DNA of 64,000 nt from JBCCGI01 sp039029355 (GTDB taxonomy: Bacteria > Planctomycetota > UBA1135 > GCA-002686595): contig JBCCGI010000033.1 of NCBI GenBank assembly GCA_039029355.1, positions 1 to 64,000 of the forward strand, given 5' to 3'. Below, one piece after another: positions 43,836-53,400 of this stretch. The notes beneath the pieces are model-generated. The model searched no databases and had not been told where the DNA came from. It worked only from the letters and a program-made list of their open reading frames with translations. How positions within the stretch are numbered: position 1 is the first letter of the stretch; each line of letters begins with the position of its first letter. The translations under genes and the position numbers were made by a program.

Positions 43836-45874
43836 ACACCACAGCTCTGTCCCTGGGCCTCGCCGTCTGTGTCGGCGGGCCGCTCTCCCTCGCTCTTGGC
43901 CACGACGAGGGCCAGAAGACCACCTGCGACGCCAAGGTCGTCGTGGAGCATTGCGAGAACATCAACGTCGATTGCGGCGGCGCGGCTCAGACGGTCGCGA
44001 TCGTCCGCGCCGACGAGAAGGCCGAGTGCGCCGCGGCCCAGGCCGCCGAGGCGGCCGCGGTCGCGCGCCAGTGCGCCGGATCCGCAGCCCAGACCGCGCA
44101 GGCCGCCCTGGCCGCGGACGTCCTGGATCTCGACGACCTCGAGGATCTAGAAGACGAGCTCGAAGAGGAGCTCGAGGAGTACCTCGAAGCGCTGGAGGAG
44201 GAACTAGAGGCCCTCGAAGAAGAGCTCGAAGAGTCCTTCGAGGAGGCCTGGGAAGAGCGCCTCGAGGCGCTTGAGGACGAGCTGGAAGCCAAGTTCGACG
44301 GCGACTTCGGCGTGTCGTGGCTGTCCGACGACGGCCAGGCCGGCAGCTACTTCGACCTGGGCGACCTCGAGCAAGAGCTCGCCGGCTACGGCGACTTCGC
44401 GGCCCAGTACGCCGACCTGGCATCGGCCTTCGAAGGCGATTTCGCGGACTACGAGCGTGCCTTCGCCCAGTACGCCGAGCTGGCGGCCGCGCAGCAGGAC
44501 GAGCACGCGGGCCTGATCGCGCGCTTCATCGGCGAGGACGAAGACGAGGACGTGGCCGAGCACGTCGCCACGATCGAGAAGCTGCTGTCCGACACGCTCG
44601 ACAGCAACGACTTCCTCATCGAACTGGAGGGCCTCGCCGAACTGGAGGGCCTCGCCGACCTGGAGGGCCTCGCCGGCCTGGAGGGCCTCGCCGGCCTCGC
44701 GGAGCTGGAGGGCCTCGCGGAGCTGGAGGGCCTCGCCAACATCGAGTTCCCGGAGGGCTTCCCCTTCGATGACGAGGACCTCGGCGAGGAGATCGAGCGC
44801 ACGGTGCGCGAGGCGCTGGAAGGCCTTGACATCGACATCGATATCGACAGCATCGACTTCGACGAGCTCGGCGACGGCAAGGGCGTCTACCGCATCCACG
44901 CCCAGGGCAGCCCCGAGGGCAACGTGTGGATCCAGGGCGACGGCAACGACCAGCACGGGCTGCAGCTTCCGAAGTCGAAGAAGCTCGCGAAGCTCAAGGC
45001 CAAGCTCAAGGAAGGCAAAACGCCCAGCGTCATCTGGAGCGGCAAGGGCAACGTCCAGGTGACCGAGGCCCCCAACGTCTGGATCGCCGGCCACGACGAC
45101 GACGACCAAGGCGGCGTGTGGGTCTCCTCCGATGACGACGGCCAGAACCAGGTCTGGATCTCGAAGTCGAAGTCGAAGTCGAAGTCCAAGGGCAAGTCGA
45201 AGTCGAAGAGCAAGGACAACCAGTCCAACGTGTGGTTCTCCGGCGGCGGCGACGGCCAGCACAAGGTGTGGTTCTCGAACGACGAGGATCACGAGCACGA
45301 CCACGACGAGCACCACGACCACGACGGCGCCTACGGCATCTACTCCGACGACGGGAACATCTTCGTCACCAAGGACGGCGAGCGCGTGCAGTCGATCCGC
45401 ATCGAGGCCGACGGCTCGGACCCGATCCGCTGGACGTCCGAGGACGGCAGCGTGCAGATCTACGCCGACGTCGACAAGAGCGACCACCAGGTCGAGAGCA
45501 TCTACGAAGTGCACGTCGGCGACGGCGACTCCAAGCGCTTCGTCCTCCGCTCCGACGGCGGCTCGCACCCGACGAAGCTCAGCGCGCCGAAGGCTCCCAA
45601 GACCATCAAGGCGCCGCGGGCGGTCAAGAGGTTCCAGCTGAAGGCCCCCGCGGCCCCCGTGGCCCCCGAGCCGCCGGCCGCGCCGCGCTTCCCCGGCATC
45701 CGCTTCGACAGCGGCTCCGAAGCTCCCCGCGTCATGCAGATCGGCGCGACGCCGGAGATGGAGGAGGTCATGGACCTGCTCCGCCAGATGCAGGCCGAGC
45801 TCGAGCAGCTGCGCGACTCGATCGACGACCTGCGTGACGATGTCCGCGACCTGAACGGCTCGGACACGCACTAG
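43832..45874 (+). CDS. Exported low-complexity protein with acidic coiled coil, LEGLA, Ser-Lys and His-Asp repeats
   Basis: 680 residues; no family recognised. Signal peptide (ALSLGLAVCVGGPLSLALG), a Cys-containing segment, then a highly acidic coiled coil at about residues 100-157. A run of LEGLA units lies at about 264-302. Three 'VW' modules follow (NVWIQGDGND, NVWIAGHDDDDQ, NVWFSGGGDGQ), interrupted by a Ser-Lys alternating tract (about 444-461) and a His/Asp cluster (about 485-500) that could bind metals. The C-terminal coiled coil (EEVMDLLRQMQAELEQLRDSI) may oligomerise. Start overlaps the M56 stop as ATGA, so it is the third gene of the BlaI-M56 operon and probably its regulated output. 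Function unknown; a metal- or cation-binding envelope protein is one possibility. Confidence 0.8.
   Translation: MNTTALSLGLAVCVGGPLSLALGHDEGQKTTCDAKVVVEHCENINVDCGGAAQTVAIVRADEKAECAAAQAAEAAAVARQCAGSAAQTAQAALAADVLDLDDLEDLEDELEEELEEYLEALEEELEALEEELEESFEEAWEERLEALEDELEAKFDGDFGVSWLSDDGQAGSYFDLGDLEQELAGYGDFAAQYADLASAFEGDFADYERAFAQYAELAAAQQDEHAGLIARFIGEDEDEDVAEHVATIEKLLSDTLDSNDFLIELEGLAELEGLADLEGLAGLEGLAGLAELEGLAELEGLANIEFPEGFPFDDEDLGEEIERTVREALEGLDIDIDIDSIDFDELGDGKGVYRIHAQGSPEGNVWIQGDGNDQHGLQLPKSKKLAKLKAKLKEGKTPSVIWSGKGNVQVTEAPNVWIAGHDDDDQGGVWVSSDDDGQNQVWISKSKSKSKSKGKSKSKSKDNQSNVWFSGGGDGQHKVWFSNDEDHEHDHDEHHDHDGAYGIYSDDGNIFVTKDGERVQSIRIEADGSDPIRWTSEDGSVQIYADVDKSDHQVESIYEVHVGDGDSKRFVLRSDGGSHPTKLSAPKAPKTIKAPRAVKRFQLKAPAAPVAPEPPAAPRFPGIRFDSGSEAPRVMQIGATPEMEEVMDLLRQMQAELEQLRDSIDDLRDDVRDLNGSDTH
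44621..44737 (+). repeat. LEGLA coding repeat
   Basis: Six near-identical 18-base units encode (E/D/G)LEGLA, with one truncated nine-base unit (GLA) after the fourth. Codon use is nearly identical between units, pointing to recent tandem duplication. Possible leucine-rich amphipathic helix or beta-solenoid turn. Confidence 0.85.
45161..45214 (+). repeat. Ser-Lys dipeptide coding repeat
   Basis: Nine consecutive dipeptides, all Ser-Lys except one Gly-Lys, coded by TCGAAG-type hexamers. Strongly basic island inside an otherwise acidic protein, so it could pair with the acidic coiled coil of the same chain or with anionic polymers. Confidence 0.85.
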
Positions 45875-46050
45875 ATTCCCTCCCCAGGCGGGGGCGGTCT
45901 TCCCGCCGTCTCCGCCGCTCGGCGCCCCCCACCGCTCGCGCCGCGTCCCGCCCCCCTTCTCTTTTCGCAGGTAGCCGCCGCGATCACGGACGAGGTCCGT
46001 CCCCAGCGCGGCGCTCCAGGCCACACGCACCCCCGCCGCGCCCGACTCCG
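45875..46050. other. Intergenic region, weak hairpin only
   Basis: 176 bases after the low-complexity gene. A short GGCGGG/CCCGCC stem (45887-45907) may end the BlaI-M56 operon. C-rich tracts follow. No ribosome site is evident before the next ATG. Confidence 0.3.
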
Positions 46051-49000
46051 ATGCCCACCGTCCAACCTGCGAACCTCCTTCTCCCGCTCGCCTGCCTGCT
46101 CACGCCGGCCGCGACGACCTTCGCCGCCCCCGCCGCCGCGGGCAGCGCCTGGAACCGCCAAGCGGAGGACGGCGACGAGCAGTACCGGCTCTTGGCCGGA
46201 CTCGCCGACAAGGACATGCACGAGATGGTCGTGCGCGAAGGCGAGGCCTTCCTGCGCCGCTTCTCGGATCACCCCAAGCGCGACCTGGCGCGGTATCGAC
46301 TCGCGACGTCGCTCTTCGAGCTCGAGCGCATCTCCGACGCGCTGCCGCACTTCCGCGAGCTGGTCCGGCTGCGCGGCTTTGAGTACGGCCCGGAGTCGTG
46401 GTTCCGACTTGGCCAGTGCCAGCTCGACGCGGGCCAAGCCGAGGCCGCCGCGGCGTCCTTCGCCAAGGTGATCGAATCGGGCAAGGAGTACCTGCAGGAG
46501 CACGCGCTCTTCCTGCGCGCCGACGCCGCCTTCCGCATGGAGGACTTCCCCGCCGCCGAGCGCGGCTACGCCGAGGTGCTGGAGCGCGGTCGCAAGGGCG
46601 AGTACGCGCGGGACGCCTCATCGGGCCTCGCCTGGTGCGCCTGGAAGCGCGGCGACCTCTCTCAGGCGGTCCAGCGCATCGAGCGGCACCTCGGCCGCTA
46701 CGAGGCGGGCGGCGACGATCCGTACTCGGCCGAGCTGCGCGTGCTGCTCGGCGAGGCGCACCTGCAGACCGGCGCGCCGCAGCGCGCCCTCGAGGCTTTC
46801 CGCGGCGTGCAGTCCCCCGCCCAGGCCGACGCCGCCCAGCGCGGCATCGCCTTCGCGCTGGCGGACCTCGGCGACCATGCCGGCGCCGCACGCGTCTTCG
46901 GCGAGCTGCTGGAGCGCAGCCCGGAAGGCCCCTTCGCGGCCGAGGCGGCGCTGCACCGCGGCATCCACCTCCTGCGCGACGGGCGGCCCGAGGATGCGGC
47001 CCGCGCGCTCAACGCCCCCGCGGCCGGCGGCGGCCCCGAGGTGCTCTACTGGCGCGCCCAGGCCCAGTCCCAGGCCGGCGACGCGCGCGCCGCGCTCGCG
47101 TCACTGGAGCAGGCGCTGAAGCGCTCGCCCGACGACGAGCTGCGCGCCCGCATCCAAATGGCACGCGGCGATGCACTGAGCGCCCTCGGCCGCGACGACG
47201 ACGCGATCGCGGCGTACGGCGCCGCGGGTTCGGCCTACTCCCTCCACGCCGCGGCGGTGGCCGCGCTGAACGGCGGCGACGCGGCCGAGGCGATCCGCAT
47301 CGGCGAGGAGCTCCTGAGCCGCTTCCCCGGCAGCGAGTACGAGGAGCGCACGCGCGTCGTCCTCGGCGAGGCGCACTTCGCGCGCGGCGACTACGGCGCC
47401 GCCGAGCGCACGCTCGAAGGCCTGCCGACCGGAGCACAGGACGCCGGGCTCCGCGCGCGCGCCCAATCGCGCGTCGCGTGGTGCCGCTACCTGCAGGGCG
47501 ACACCGAGGCCGCGGCGCGCGAGTTCGCGCGCCTGGTGCGCGATCACGGCGACGCGCCGGAAGCCGAAGAGGCGCTCTATATGGAAGGCCGCGCGCGCGA
47601 GGAAGCCGGCGACAACGCCGGCTCCGTGCGCGCCTGGAACACCTACGTGTCGCGCTACGCCGCGGGGGCGAACCGCGCCGAGGCGCTGGTCGGGCTGGGG
47701 CGGCTCACGCCGCTCGCCGACGCGGCCAAGCACATCGAGCGCCTGCTGAACGAGGCGCCCGAGAGCGCGCTCCTGCCCCAGGCGCTCTACGAGCTCGGCG
47801 AGCGCGCCTCCGCCGCGGGACAGCTGCCCACGGCCAAGGCCAGCTACGAGGCGCTGCTCGCGCACTCCGAAGCCGGCCCGCTGGCCTCGCCGGGACGCTA
47901 CGGGCTCGCGTGGTGCCTCGTGCAGGAGGAGAACTACGCCGAGGCAGCCGCGCTGCTCGACTCGATCCGCGCCGACTTCGGCGCGTCGGACGAGCTGCGC
48001 ACCTCGGGCACCGAGCTCCTGGTGTGGGTCTGGCGCCGCGCCGGCGAGCCGCAGAAGTCGGCCCAGGCCTGGCAGGCGCTCGCGCGGCTGACCGACGACG
48101 AGCAGCGGCTCTTCCAGGCCGCGAAGACGGCCGCGCTTGCCCTGCGCGACGCGGGCGACCCGCGCGCGGCGCAGAAGCTGCTGAACCAGCTGCTCGAGGA
48201 GATCCGCTCGCCGGAGCTCGCCGTCGAGGCGTTGGTCGAGGGCGCGTACCTCGCGCTCGAAGCCGACGACGTCGACCGCGCCGAGGCCCAGGTGAAGGTG
48301 GCCGAGCGCCGCGCGCCGGGACACCCGAAGCTGGCGGAGGCCTCGTTCTTCGTCGGCGAGGCGCGGCTCGAGTCGGGCGAAGACGCCCGCGCGATCCAGC
48401 TGTACGAGGCGGCCTGCGCGCCCGGCAGCCCGGTGATGGATCTCGCGCTCTACAAGCGCGGCTTCGCCGAGCTGCGCCGCGAGAAGCCCAAGGCGGCCGA
48501 GGCCGCCCTCGCCCAGCTCGTCGCCGACCACGGCGAGAGCGACCTCTGGGGCGAGGGCCTGTTCCTGCTGGGCGAGGCGCGCTTCCGGCTCGATCGCTTC
48601 GAGCAGGCCGCCGAGGACCTAGAGCGCCTACGCCGCGAGCGGCCGCGGCACGAGGTGCTGCCGAAGGCGCTGTTCCGCCTGGGGCTGTGCTACGCGCAGC
48701 TGGAGCGCTGGGACCCGTGCGACCGCACGCTGAGCGCGCTGCTCAAGGACAACCCGCGCTTCGAGAACCTGGCCGAGGCCGAGCTCGCGCGCGGCACGGC
48801 GCTGGTCGCGCTGGAGCGCCCGCGCGCCGCGCGGCAGGCCCTCGGACGCGTGCTGTCGCTCGACGGCGAGAGCGTGCTCGCGGCCCGCGCACACCTGCAG
48901 CTCGGCCGGCTGGCGCGCGGCGAGGGCGACCTCGACGAGGCGCTGTCGGAGTTCCTCAAGGTCGCGGTGCTCTTCGCCGCCGACGAGGAGGTCGCCGAGG

Positions 49001-49155
49001 CGCTCTACCGCGCCGGCGCGTGCCTCGAGGAGCAGGGCAAGCAGAACACCGCCCGCGAGCGCTATCGCGAGGCGGCGGACAAGTACGGAAAGACCGCCTT
49101 CGGCGGTCGTGCGCGCGCGCGCCTCAGCGAGCTGGAGCGGAACGCGCAACGCTAG
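46051..49155 (+). CDS. Large exported TPR protein
   Basis: 1034 residues; signal peptide (LLLPLACLLTPAATTFAAP) then about 20 or more TPR-type helical pairs through to the C-terminus. Examples are ALPHFRELVRLRGFEYGP, WFRLGQCQLDAGQAEAAAASF, LFLLGEARFRLDRFEQAAEDL and LYRAGACLEEQGKQNTARERY. The style (equal-length outer-membrane/BamD/YbgF-like TPRs) suits a periplasmic scaffold. It lies upstream of exbB and exbD in the same direction, separated by a structured RNA/terminator element. A role in the envelope complex they power is plausible but not shown. Start chosen at the ATG preceding the signal peptide; no ribosome site is clear. Confidence 0.78.
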   Translation: MPTVQPANLLLPLACLLTPAATTFAAPAAAGSAWNRQAEDGDEQYRLLAGLADKDMHEMVVREGEAFLRRFSDHPKRDLARYRLATSLFELERISDALPHFRELVRLRGFEYGPESWFRLGQCQLDAGQAEAAAASFAKVIESGKEYLQEHALFLRADAAFRMEDFPAAERGYAEVLERGRKGEYARDASSGLAWCAWKRGDLSQAVQRIERHLGRYEAGGDDPYSAELRVLLGEAHLQTGAPQRALEAFRGVQSPAQADAAQRGIAFALADLGDHAGAARVFGELLERSPEGPFAAEAALHRGIHLLRDGRPEDAARALNAPAAGGGPEVLYWRAQAQSQAGDARAALASLEQALKRSPDDELRARIQMARGDALSALGRDDDAIAAYGAAGSAYSLHAAAVAALNGGDAAEAIRIGEELLSRFPGSEYEERTRVVLGEAHFARGDYGAAERTLEGLPTGAQDAGLRARAQSRVAWCRYLQGDTEAAAREFARLVRDHGDAPEAEEALYMEGRAREEAGDNAGSVRAWNTYVSRYAAGANRAEALVGLGRLTPLADAAKHIERLLNEAPESALLPQALYELGERASAAGQLPTAKASYEALLAHSEAGPLASPGRYGLAWCLVQEENYAEAAALLDSIRADFGASDELRTSGTELLVWVWRRAGEPQKSAQAWQALARLTDDEQRLFQAAKTAALALRDAGDPRAAQKLLNQLLEEIRSPELAVEALVEGAYLALEADDVDRAEAQVKVAERRAPGHPKLAEASFFVGEARLESGEDARAIQLYEAACAPGSPVMDLALYKRGFAELRREKPKAAEAALAQLVADHGESDLWGEGLFLLGEARFRLDRFEQAAEDLERLRRERPRHEVLPKALFRLGLCYAQLERWDPCDRTLSALLKDNPRFENLAEAELARGTALVALERPRAARQALGRVLSLDGESVLAARAHLQLGRLARGEGDLDEALSEFLKVAVLFAADEEVAEALYRAGACLEEQGKQNTARERYREAADKYGKTAFGGRARARLSELERNAQR

Positions 49156-49160
49156 GAACG

Positions 49161-49266
49161 ACGACGGGGAGGGCGAAAGGAGCCCCAAGTAAGGATGGGT
49201 ACCGATGAAGCTGTGGGCGACTTATCGGGCATCGGCTCCCCAGCTCTCCCCGTCGTTTTCTTTCTA
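49161..49266 (+). ncRNA. Nested long-stem structured RNA or terminator/attenuator ahead of exbB
   Basis: ACGACGGGGAGGGC (49161-49174) pairs with GCTCTCCCCGTCGT (49243-49256), a 14-base stem with one wobble. Inside it GGAGCC (49179) pairs with GGCTCC (49234). Inside that, CCGAT-g-AAG (49202) pairs with CTTATCGG (49221). The outer stem is followed directly by TTTTCTTTCT. The whole forms a roughly 95-nucleotide rod ending in a U-rich tract, in the 132-base gap between the TPR and exbB genes. It may be a terminator for the TPR gene with readthrough, or a regulatory leader of the exbB operon; no known riboswitch consensus was recognised. Confidence 0.5.
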
Positions 49267-49287
49267 CGAGGCCCAGAGGAGGCAACG

Positions 49288-49980
49288 ATGAACATCCCCC
49301 CTGCGGCCGAGCCGGCGACCCCTCCGGTCGTGCTGGATTCGGTCTTCGACATGGTCATGAACGGCGGCCCGCTCATGGTACCCATCGCGCTGTGTTCGGT
49401 GGTGGCCCTGGCCTACACCGTCGAGCGGTCGGTCCGCCTGCGGCCCGGTGAGCTGGGCACCAAGCGGCTCGGGCGCGACATCCTCGACGCGGTGGAGCGC
49501 GACGGCCCCCAGGCGGGCCTGAAGGTCTGCAAGGAGCGCAAGAAGCCCCTGGCGCGCATCCTGGGCGCCGGCCTCGGGCGCTTCGGCAGCCCGATGATGG
49601 AGGTCGAGAAGGCCGTCGAGGACGCCGGCGAGCGCGAGGTACGGCGGCTTTCAGCCAACCTGCGCCCGCTCGTGGTGGTCGGCATGATCGCCCCGCTGCT
49701 CGGGCTGCTCGGCACGGTGTGGGGCATGATCGAGGCCTTCTCGAGCATCGCCCTGCAGGACGGGCTCGGGAAACCCGAGCTTCTGGCGTCGGGCATCTCG
49801 CAGGCGCTGATCACGACCGCCGCGGGGCTCGCCATCGCGATCCCGGCCCAGGCGATCTACTACTTCTTCCGCGGGCGCATCGACCGCTTCGTGCGCTCCT
49901 CGGAGGACCTCTATCTGGAGCTCGAGCAGAAGCTGGAGCACCACCGCTTCCCGCGGATCGACGCCGGGAGCGCATCGTGA
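49288..49980 (+). CDS. exbB: MotA/TolQ/ExbB proton channel protein
   Basis: 230 residues. Three membrane helices: LMVPIALCSVVALAYTVERSV near residue 32, then the conserved pair LRPLVVVGMIAPLLGLLGTVWGMIEAF and ALITTAAGLAIAIPAQAIYYFF, which hold the family signature (GLLGTVxGMI; TTAxGLxxAIPA). With ExbD it forms an inner-membrane motor that uses the proton gradient. An AGAGGAGG-type site precedes ATG 49288; an in-frame ATG at 49195 lies inside the structured element and is rejected. Its stop overlaps the exbD start (GTGA). Whether it is closer to TolQ or ExbB is not decided by sequence alone. Confidence 0.92.
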   Translation: MNIPPAAEPATPPVVLDSVFDMVMNGGPLMVPIALCSVVALAYTVERSVRLRPGELGTKRLGRDILDAVERDGPQAGLKVCKERKKPLARILGAGLGRFGSPMMEVEKAVEDAGEREVRRLSANLRPLVVVGMIAPLLGLLGTVWGMIEAFSSIALQDGLGKPELLASGISQALITTAAGLAIAIPAQAIYYFFRGRIDRFVRSSEDLYLELEQKLEHHRFPRIDAGSAS

Positions 49981-50399
49981 AGATCCGCGAGGACGCGGGC
50001 TCGGAAGAGGCGGTCGTCAACCTGACGCCGATGATCGACGTCGTCTTCCTGCTGCTGATCTTCTTCATGGTGACCACGACCTTCCTCGACCCCGAGCGCG
50101 AGATCGAGATCGACCTCCCCACCGCGGACTCGGCCGGCGCGGTCGAGAGCCCGCCCGAGGAGATCATCATCACGGTGCGCAGCGACGGCACCGTGTTCGT
50201 GCGCGGCGAACTGCGCGACGACGACGGCCTGCGCTCGCTGCTGCGCAGCGCGGCGCAGCACGATCCGGAGACGCCCGTGACGATCCGCGGCGACCGCGAA
50301 GCGCACCACGAGGCGATCGTGGGCGTGATGGACGCGTGCGGCAGCGCGGGGCTCTACAACCTGGCCGTGGGAACCACGACCACCCAGCGGGGAGGCTAG
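49977..50399 (+). CDS. exbD: ExbD/TolR-family protein
   Basis: 140 residues. A short cytoplasmic tail, then the single membrane helix with the essential Asp in LTPMIDVVFLLLIFFMVTT. A periplasmic domain follows (EIEIDLPTADSAG, IIITVRSDGTVFVRGE, PVTIRGDREAHHEAIVGVMDAC) typical of ExbD/TolR. GTG start overlapping the exbB TGA. Four bases separate its stop from the next ATG, tying it to the PD40/TonB-like/toroid gene, which is its probable mechanical output. Confidence 0.93.
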   Translation: MKIREDAGSEEAVVNLTPMIDVVFLLLIFFMVTTTFLDPEREIEIDLPTADSAGAVESPPEEIIITVRSDGTVFVRGELRDDDGLRSLLRSAAQHDPETPVTIRGDREAHHEAIVGVMDACGSAGLYNLAVGTTTTQRGG

Positions 50400-50403
50400 C
50401 GGC

Positions 50404-53400
50404 ATGGCGGCGGGGGGTTTTCGGCTGAACGGGAAGGACGTCGTCATCGTCCTGGCGCTGATCGCGGCAGGCGCGTACGGAGCGTGGGTCGCGCTCGAGG
50501 CCGGCGGTGGGCTCGGCACGAGCTGGACCGACGGCGACCGCGTGTTCCACGACATCGGGAGCGACGTCCGCTACGCGATCTGGGACGACCCCGAGCCGGT
50601 CCAGGGCGCGGTCAACTCGGCCGAGACCGAGGGCCGCGCCGCGCTCTCGCCCGACGGGCGCCTCTTGGTGTTCCAGGCCGGCGAGCGCGGCCTGGGGGCC
50701 GACCTCTACGCCGCCGACCTGATCGACGGCGTCGCCTTCGACCCACGCCCCATCGCGGCGCTCAACACCGCCTTCGACGAGGTCGCTCCCGCCTTCTCGG
50801 GCGACGCGCTCTACTTCGCCACCGACCGCAGCGGCGAGGAGTTCGGGCTCGACCTGTGGCGCGCGCCCTACAGCGAGGGCCGCTTCGGCGTACCCGAGCC
50901 GTTCGGCCCCGGGCTGAACACCGCCGCCGACGAGACCGACCCGCTGCCGCTGCCGGGCTCGCGCGACGTGCTGTTCGCCTCGAACCGCCCGCGCGGAATG
51001 CGCACCGACTTCGACCTGTTCCTCGCCGCGCCCGCGATCGGCGCCGGCGCCGAGGACGGCTTCGACGTGCTGACGCTCGGCGAGCTGAACTCGCCGCACG
51101 AGGAGCGCGAGCCCGGGGTCACCGCCGACGGGCGCGTGCTGGTGTTCGCCTCGGACCGCGACGGTAGCCGGGGCGGATTCGACCTCTTCCGCAGCCTGCG
51201 CGGACAGGTGGGTTGGCTGCCGCCCTCCCCGCTCGACGGGCTCAACACCGGCGCGAGCGAGCGCGCGCCGCTGCTGTCGCAGGACGGCTTCAGCCTCACC
51301 TACAGCCGCGCCGTGCTGGGACCCGACGAGGGCTCGAACGCGGCCGGTGCTGCCGGTGCAGACCTCTTCCGCGCCCGCTCGCGCGAGCTCTTCGCGCTGC
51401 CGCCGCGGGCGATCTCGCTGCTCGATCTCCTGGTCCTGTTCGCGCTGCTGCTGCTCGCGCTGCTCGCCTTCCTCGCGAAGCGCTGGCGCGGCATGGAGAT
51501 CCTCTACAAGTGCTTCCTGGTGTCGTGCCTGGTGCACATGGCGCTGCTCTGGTACCTGAACCAGGTGCACCCCGAGGGCGACCCCGCCTCCTTCGGCGGC
51601 GAGGACCGGCTGTTCCGCGTGCGCGTCGAGCGCGCCGGCAACGTCGCTAGCGGCTCGAACCAGGAGCGCGGCGGCGCGCTGCAGGCCGAGCGCACGCTGG
51701 TCGAGCCCGAGGCCGCGCCCGGGCGCCTCGAGACCGAGACCGAGGTCGCCGCCGCGGCGCCCGCGTCGCGCTCCCTCGACCGCCAATCGCACGAGGAGGC
51801 GCTCCCCGGCCGCGACGGCATGGAGCCCACGCCCGAGGCGCCGCGCAACGAGTCGGTCGTGCAGCTCGCCGACCAGGACGCGCCCTTCGAGCGCTACCAG
51901 GGCGACGCGCCCGCGCTCGCGCTCGCCGCGGGCCCGACCCAGTCGGCGCCGCTGCGCACCGAGGGCTCCTCGCCCGACCGCGCGGCCTCGAAGAACACCG
52001 CCGCAACCCCGGCCGCCTCGACCTTCCAGGCCCTGGCGCGCGGAGAGCGCGCCACCGACGCCCTGCCGCGCCCCTCCGAGGTCGTGGCCCAGCCCGCCCA
52101 ACGCGCCGAGCCCGGCGGAGCCGAGGTCGCGCTGGAGCTCCCCGAGGAGGCCTTCGAGCGCAAGTCCGGCGAGGTCGCCGGCTTCGCGCTGCCCGCGGTC
52201 GCCAGCGTCGCCGCGCCCACGCGCGACGCCGAGGGCCCCGAGCGCGCCACCGACGTTCAGCCCACCGCGATTTCCGCGAGCGAGGGCTCGGATCCGCTGC
52301 CGCGCGACGTGGGGCCACTCGCGAGCCTCGCGCCGCCGACGCTCGCGTCGGGCGACCTGCCGCCGCGCCGCGCCACCAGCGATCCGAACCCCACGCCGTC
52401 GCGCGGCGAGCCCGACGTGGTGCTCCGCGACCTGGCGCCGGACGAGCTGCGGCCGCCGGTGCGCGAGGTCGAGGCGCCGCCGCGCTTCGACGCGACGAAC
52501 AGCCTCGCCGCGACCACCACGCGCCGCGCCCCGGTCGTGGCAACCGCCGAGATCCAGCCCGAGCGCTTCCGCTTCGAAGCGCAGCGCGACGAGCCCGCCG
52601 CGCCGCAGCGCCGCTCCTTCGAGCTCGCCAGCGCCCCCGCTCCCGCCGCCGACGACGTCCCGCGGCGGATGGAGCACACGCCCTACCGCAACCGCTTCGG
52701 CGACGAGAAGGAGCGCGCTCTGGAGCTCTACGGCGGCGGCGAGGAGACCGAGGCCGCGGTGAAGTCCGGGCTCGACTACCTGGCCTCGATCCAGACCGAA
52801 GACGGCTACTGGGGCAGCCCCGACGACTTCCACGAGAAGTACCGCCACGTCCTGGTCGGCAAGTCCGCGCTCGCGCTGCTCGCCTTCCTCGGCGCGGGGC
52901 ACACCCAGGAGTCGGAGACCGAGCACTCCGACGTGGTGGAGCGCTCGATCGCGTTCCTGCTCGCGATCCAGGACGAGCGCACCGGCCACTTCGGGAACAG
53001 CTCGGCCTACAGCCACGGCATCGCGACCTACGCGCTCGCCGAGTGCTACGCCATCACCGAGGACGAGGAGCTGCGCCCCGCGCTGGAGCGCGCCGTGCAG
53101 CGCATCCGCTCGCAGCAGATCACCGGCGGCGAGGGCCGCAACGTCGGCGGCTGGGGCTACTACTACCCCGACGGCTCGACCTACCGCAACGACCGCTGGC
53201 CGCGCGTCTCGGTCACGGCCTGGCAGGTGATGGCGCTCGAGTCCGCGCGGCTCGGCGGCCTCGAGGTGCCCGACGAGGTCTTCGACCGCTCGCGCGACTT
53301 CCTGGCCGGCGCGTGGGACGGACGCCGCGGAGCCTTCCGCTACTCGCACGACCCGGGTCGGCTCAACTCGGTCTACCCGGTGCTGCCGGCCTCGACGCCG

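Noticed and set aside
43832..45874. Acidic repeat gene as a non-coding artefact
   Set aside because: It has a signal peptide, an ATGA overlap with the upstream gene and consistent third-position GC, so it is treated as real despite low complexity.
49195..49287. Upstream ATG extending exbB by 31 residues
   Set aside because: It lies inside the structured hairpin, has its AG-rich tract too close, and the extension is not typical of the family. ATG 49288 has a better ribosome site.
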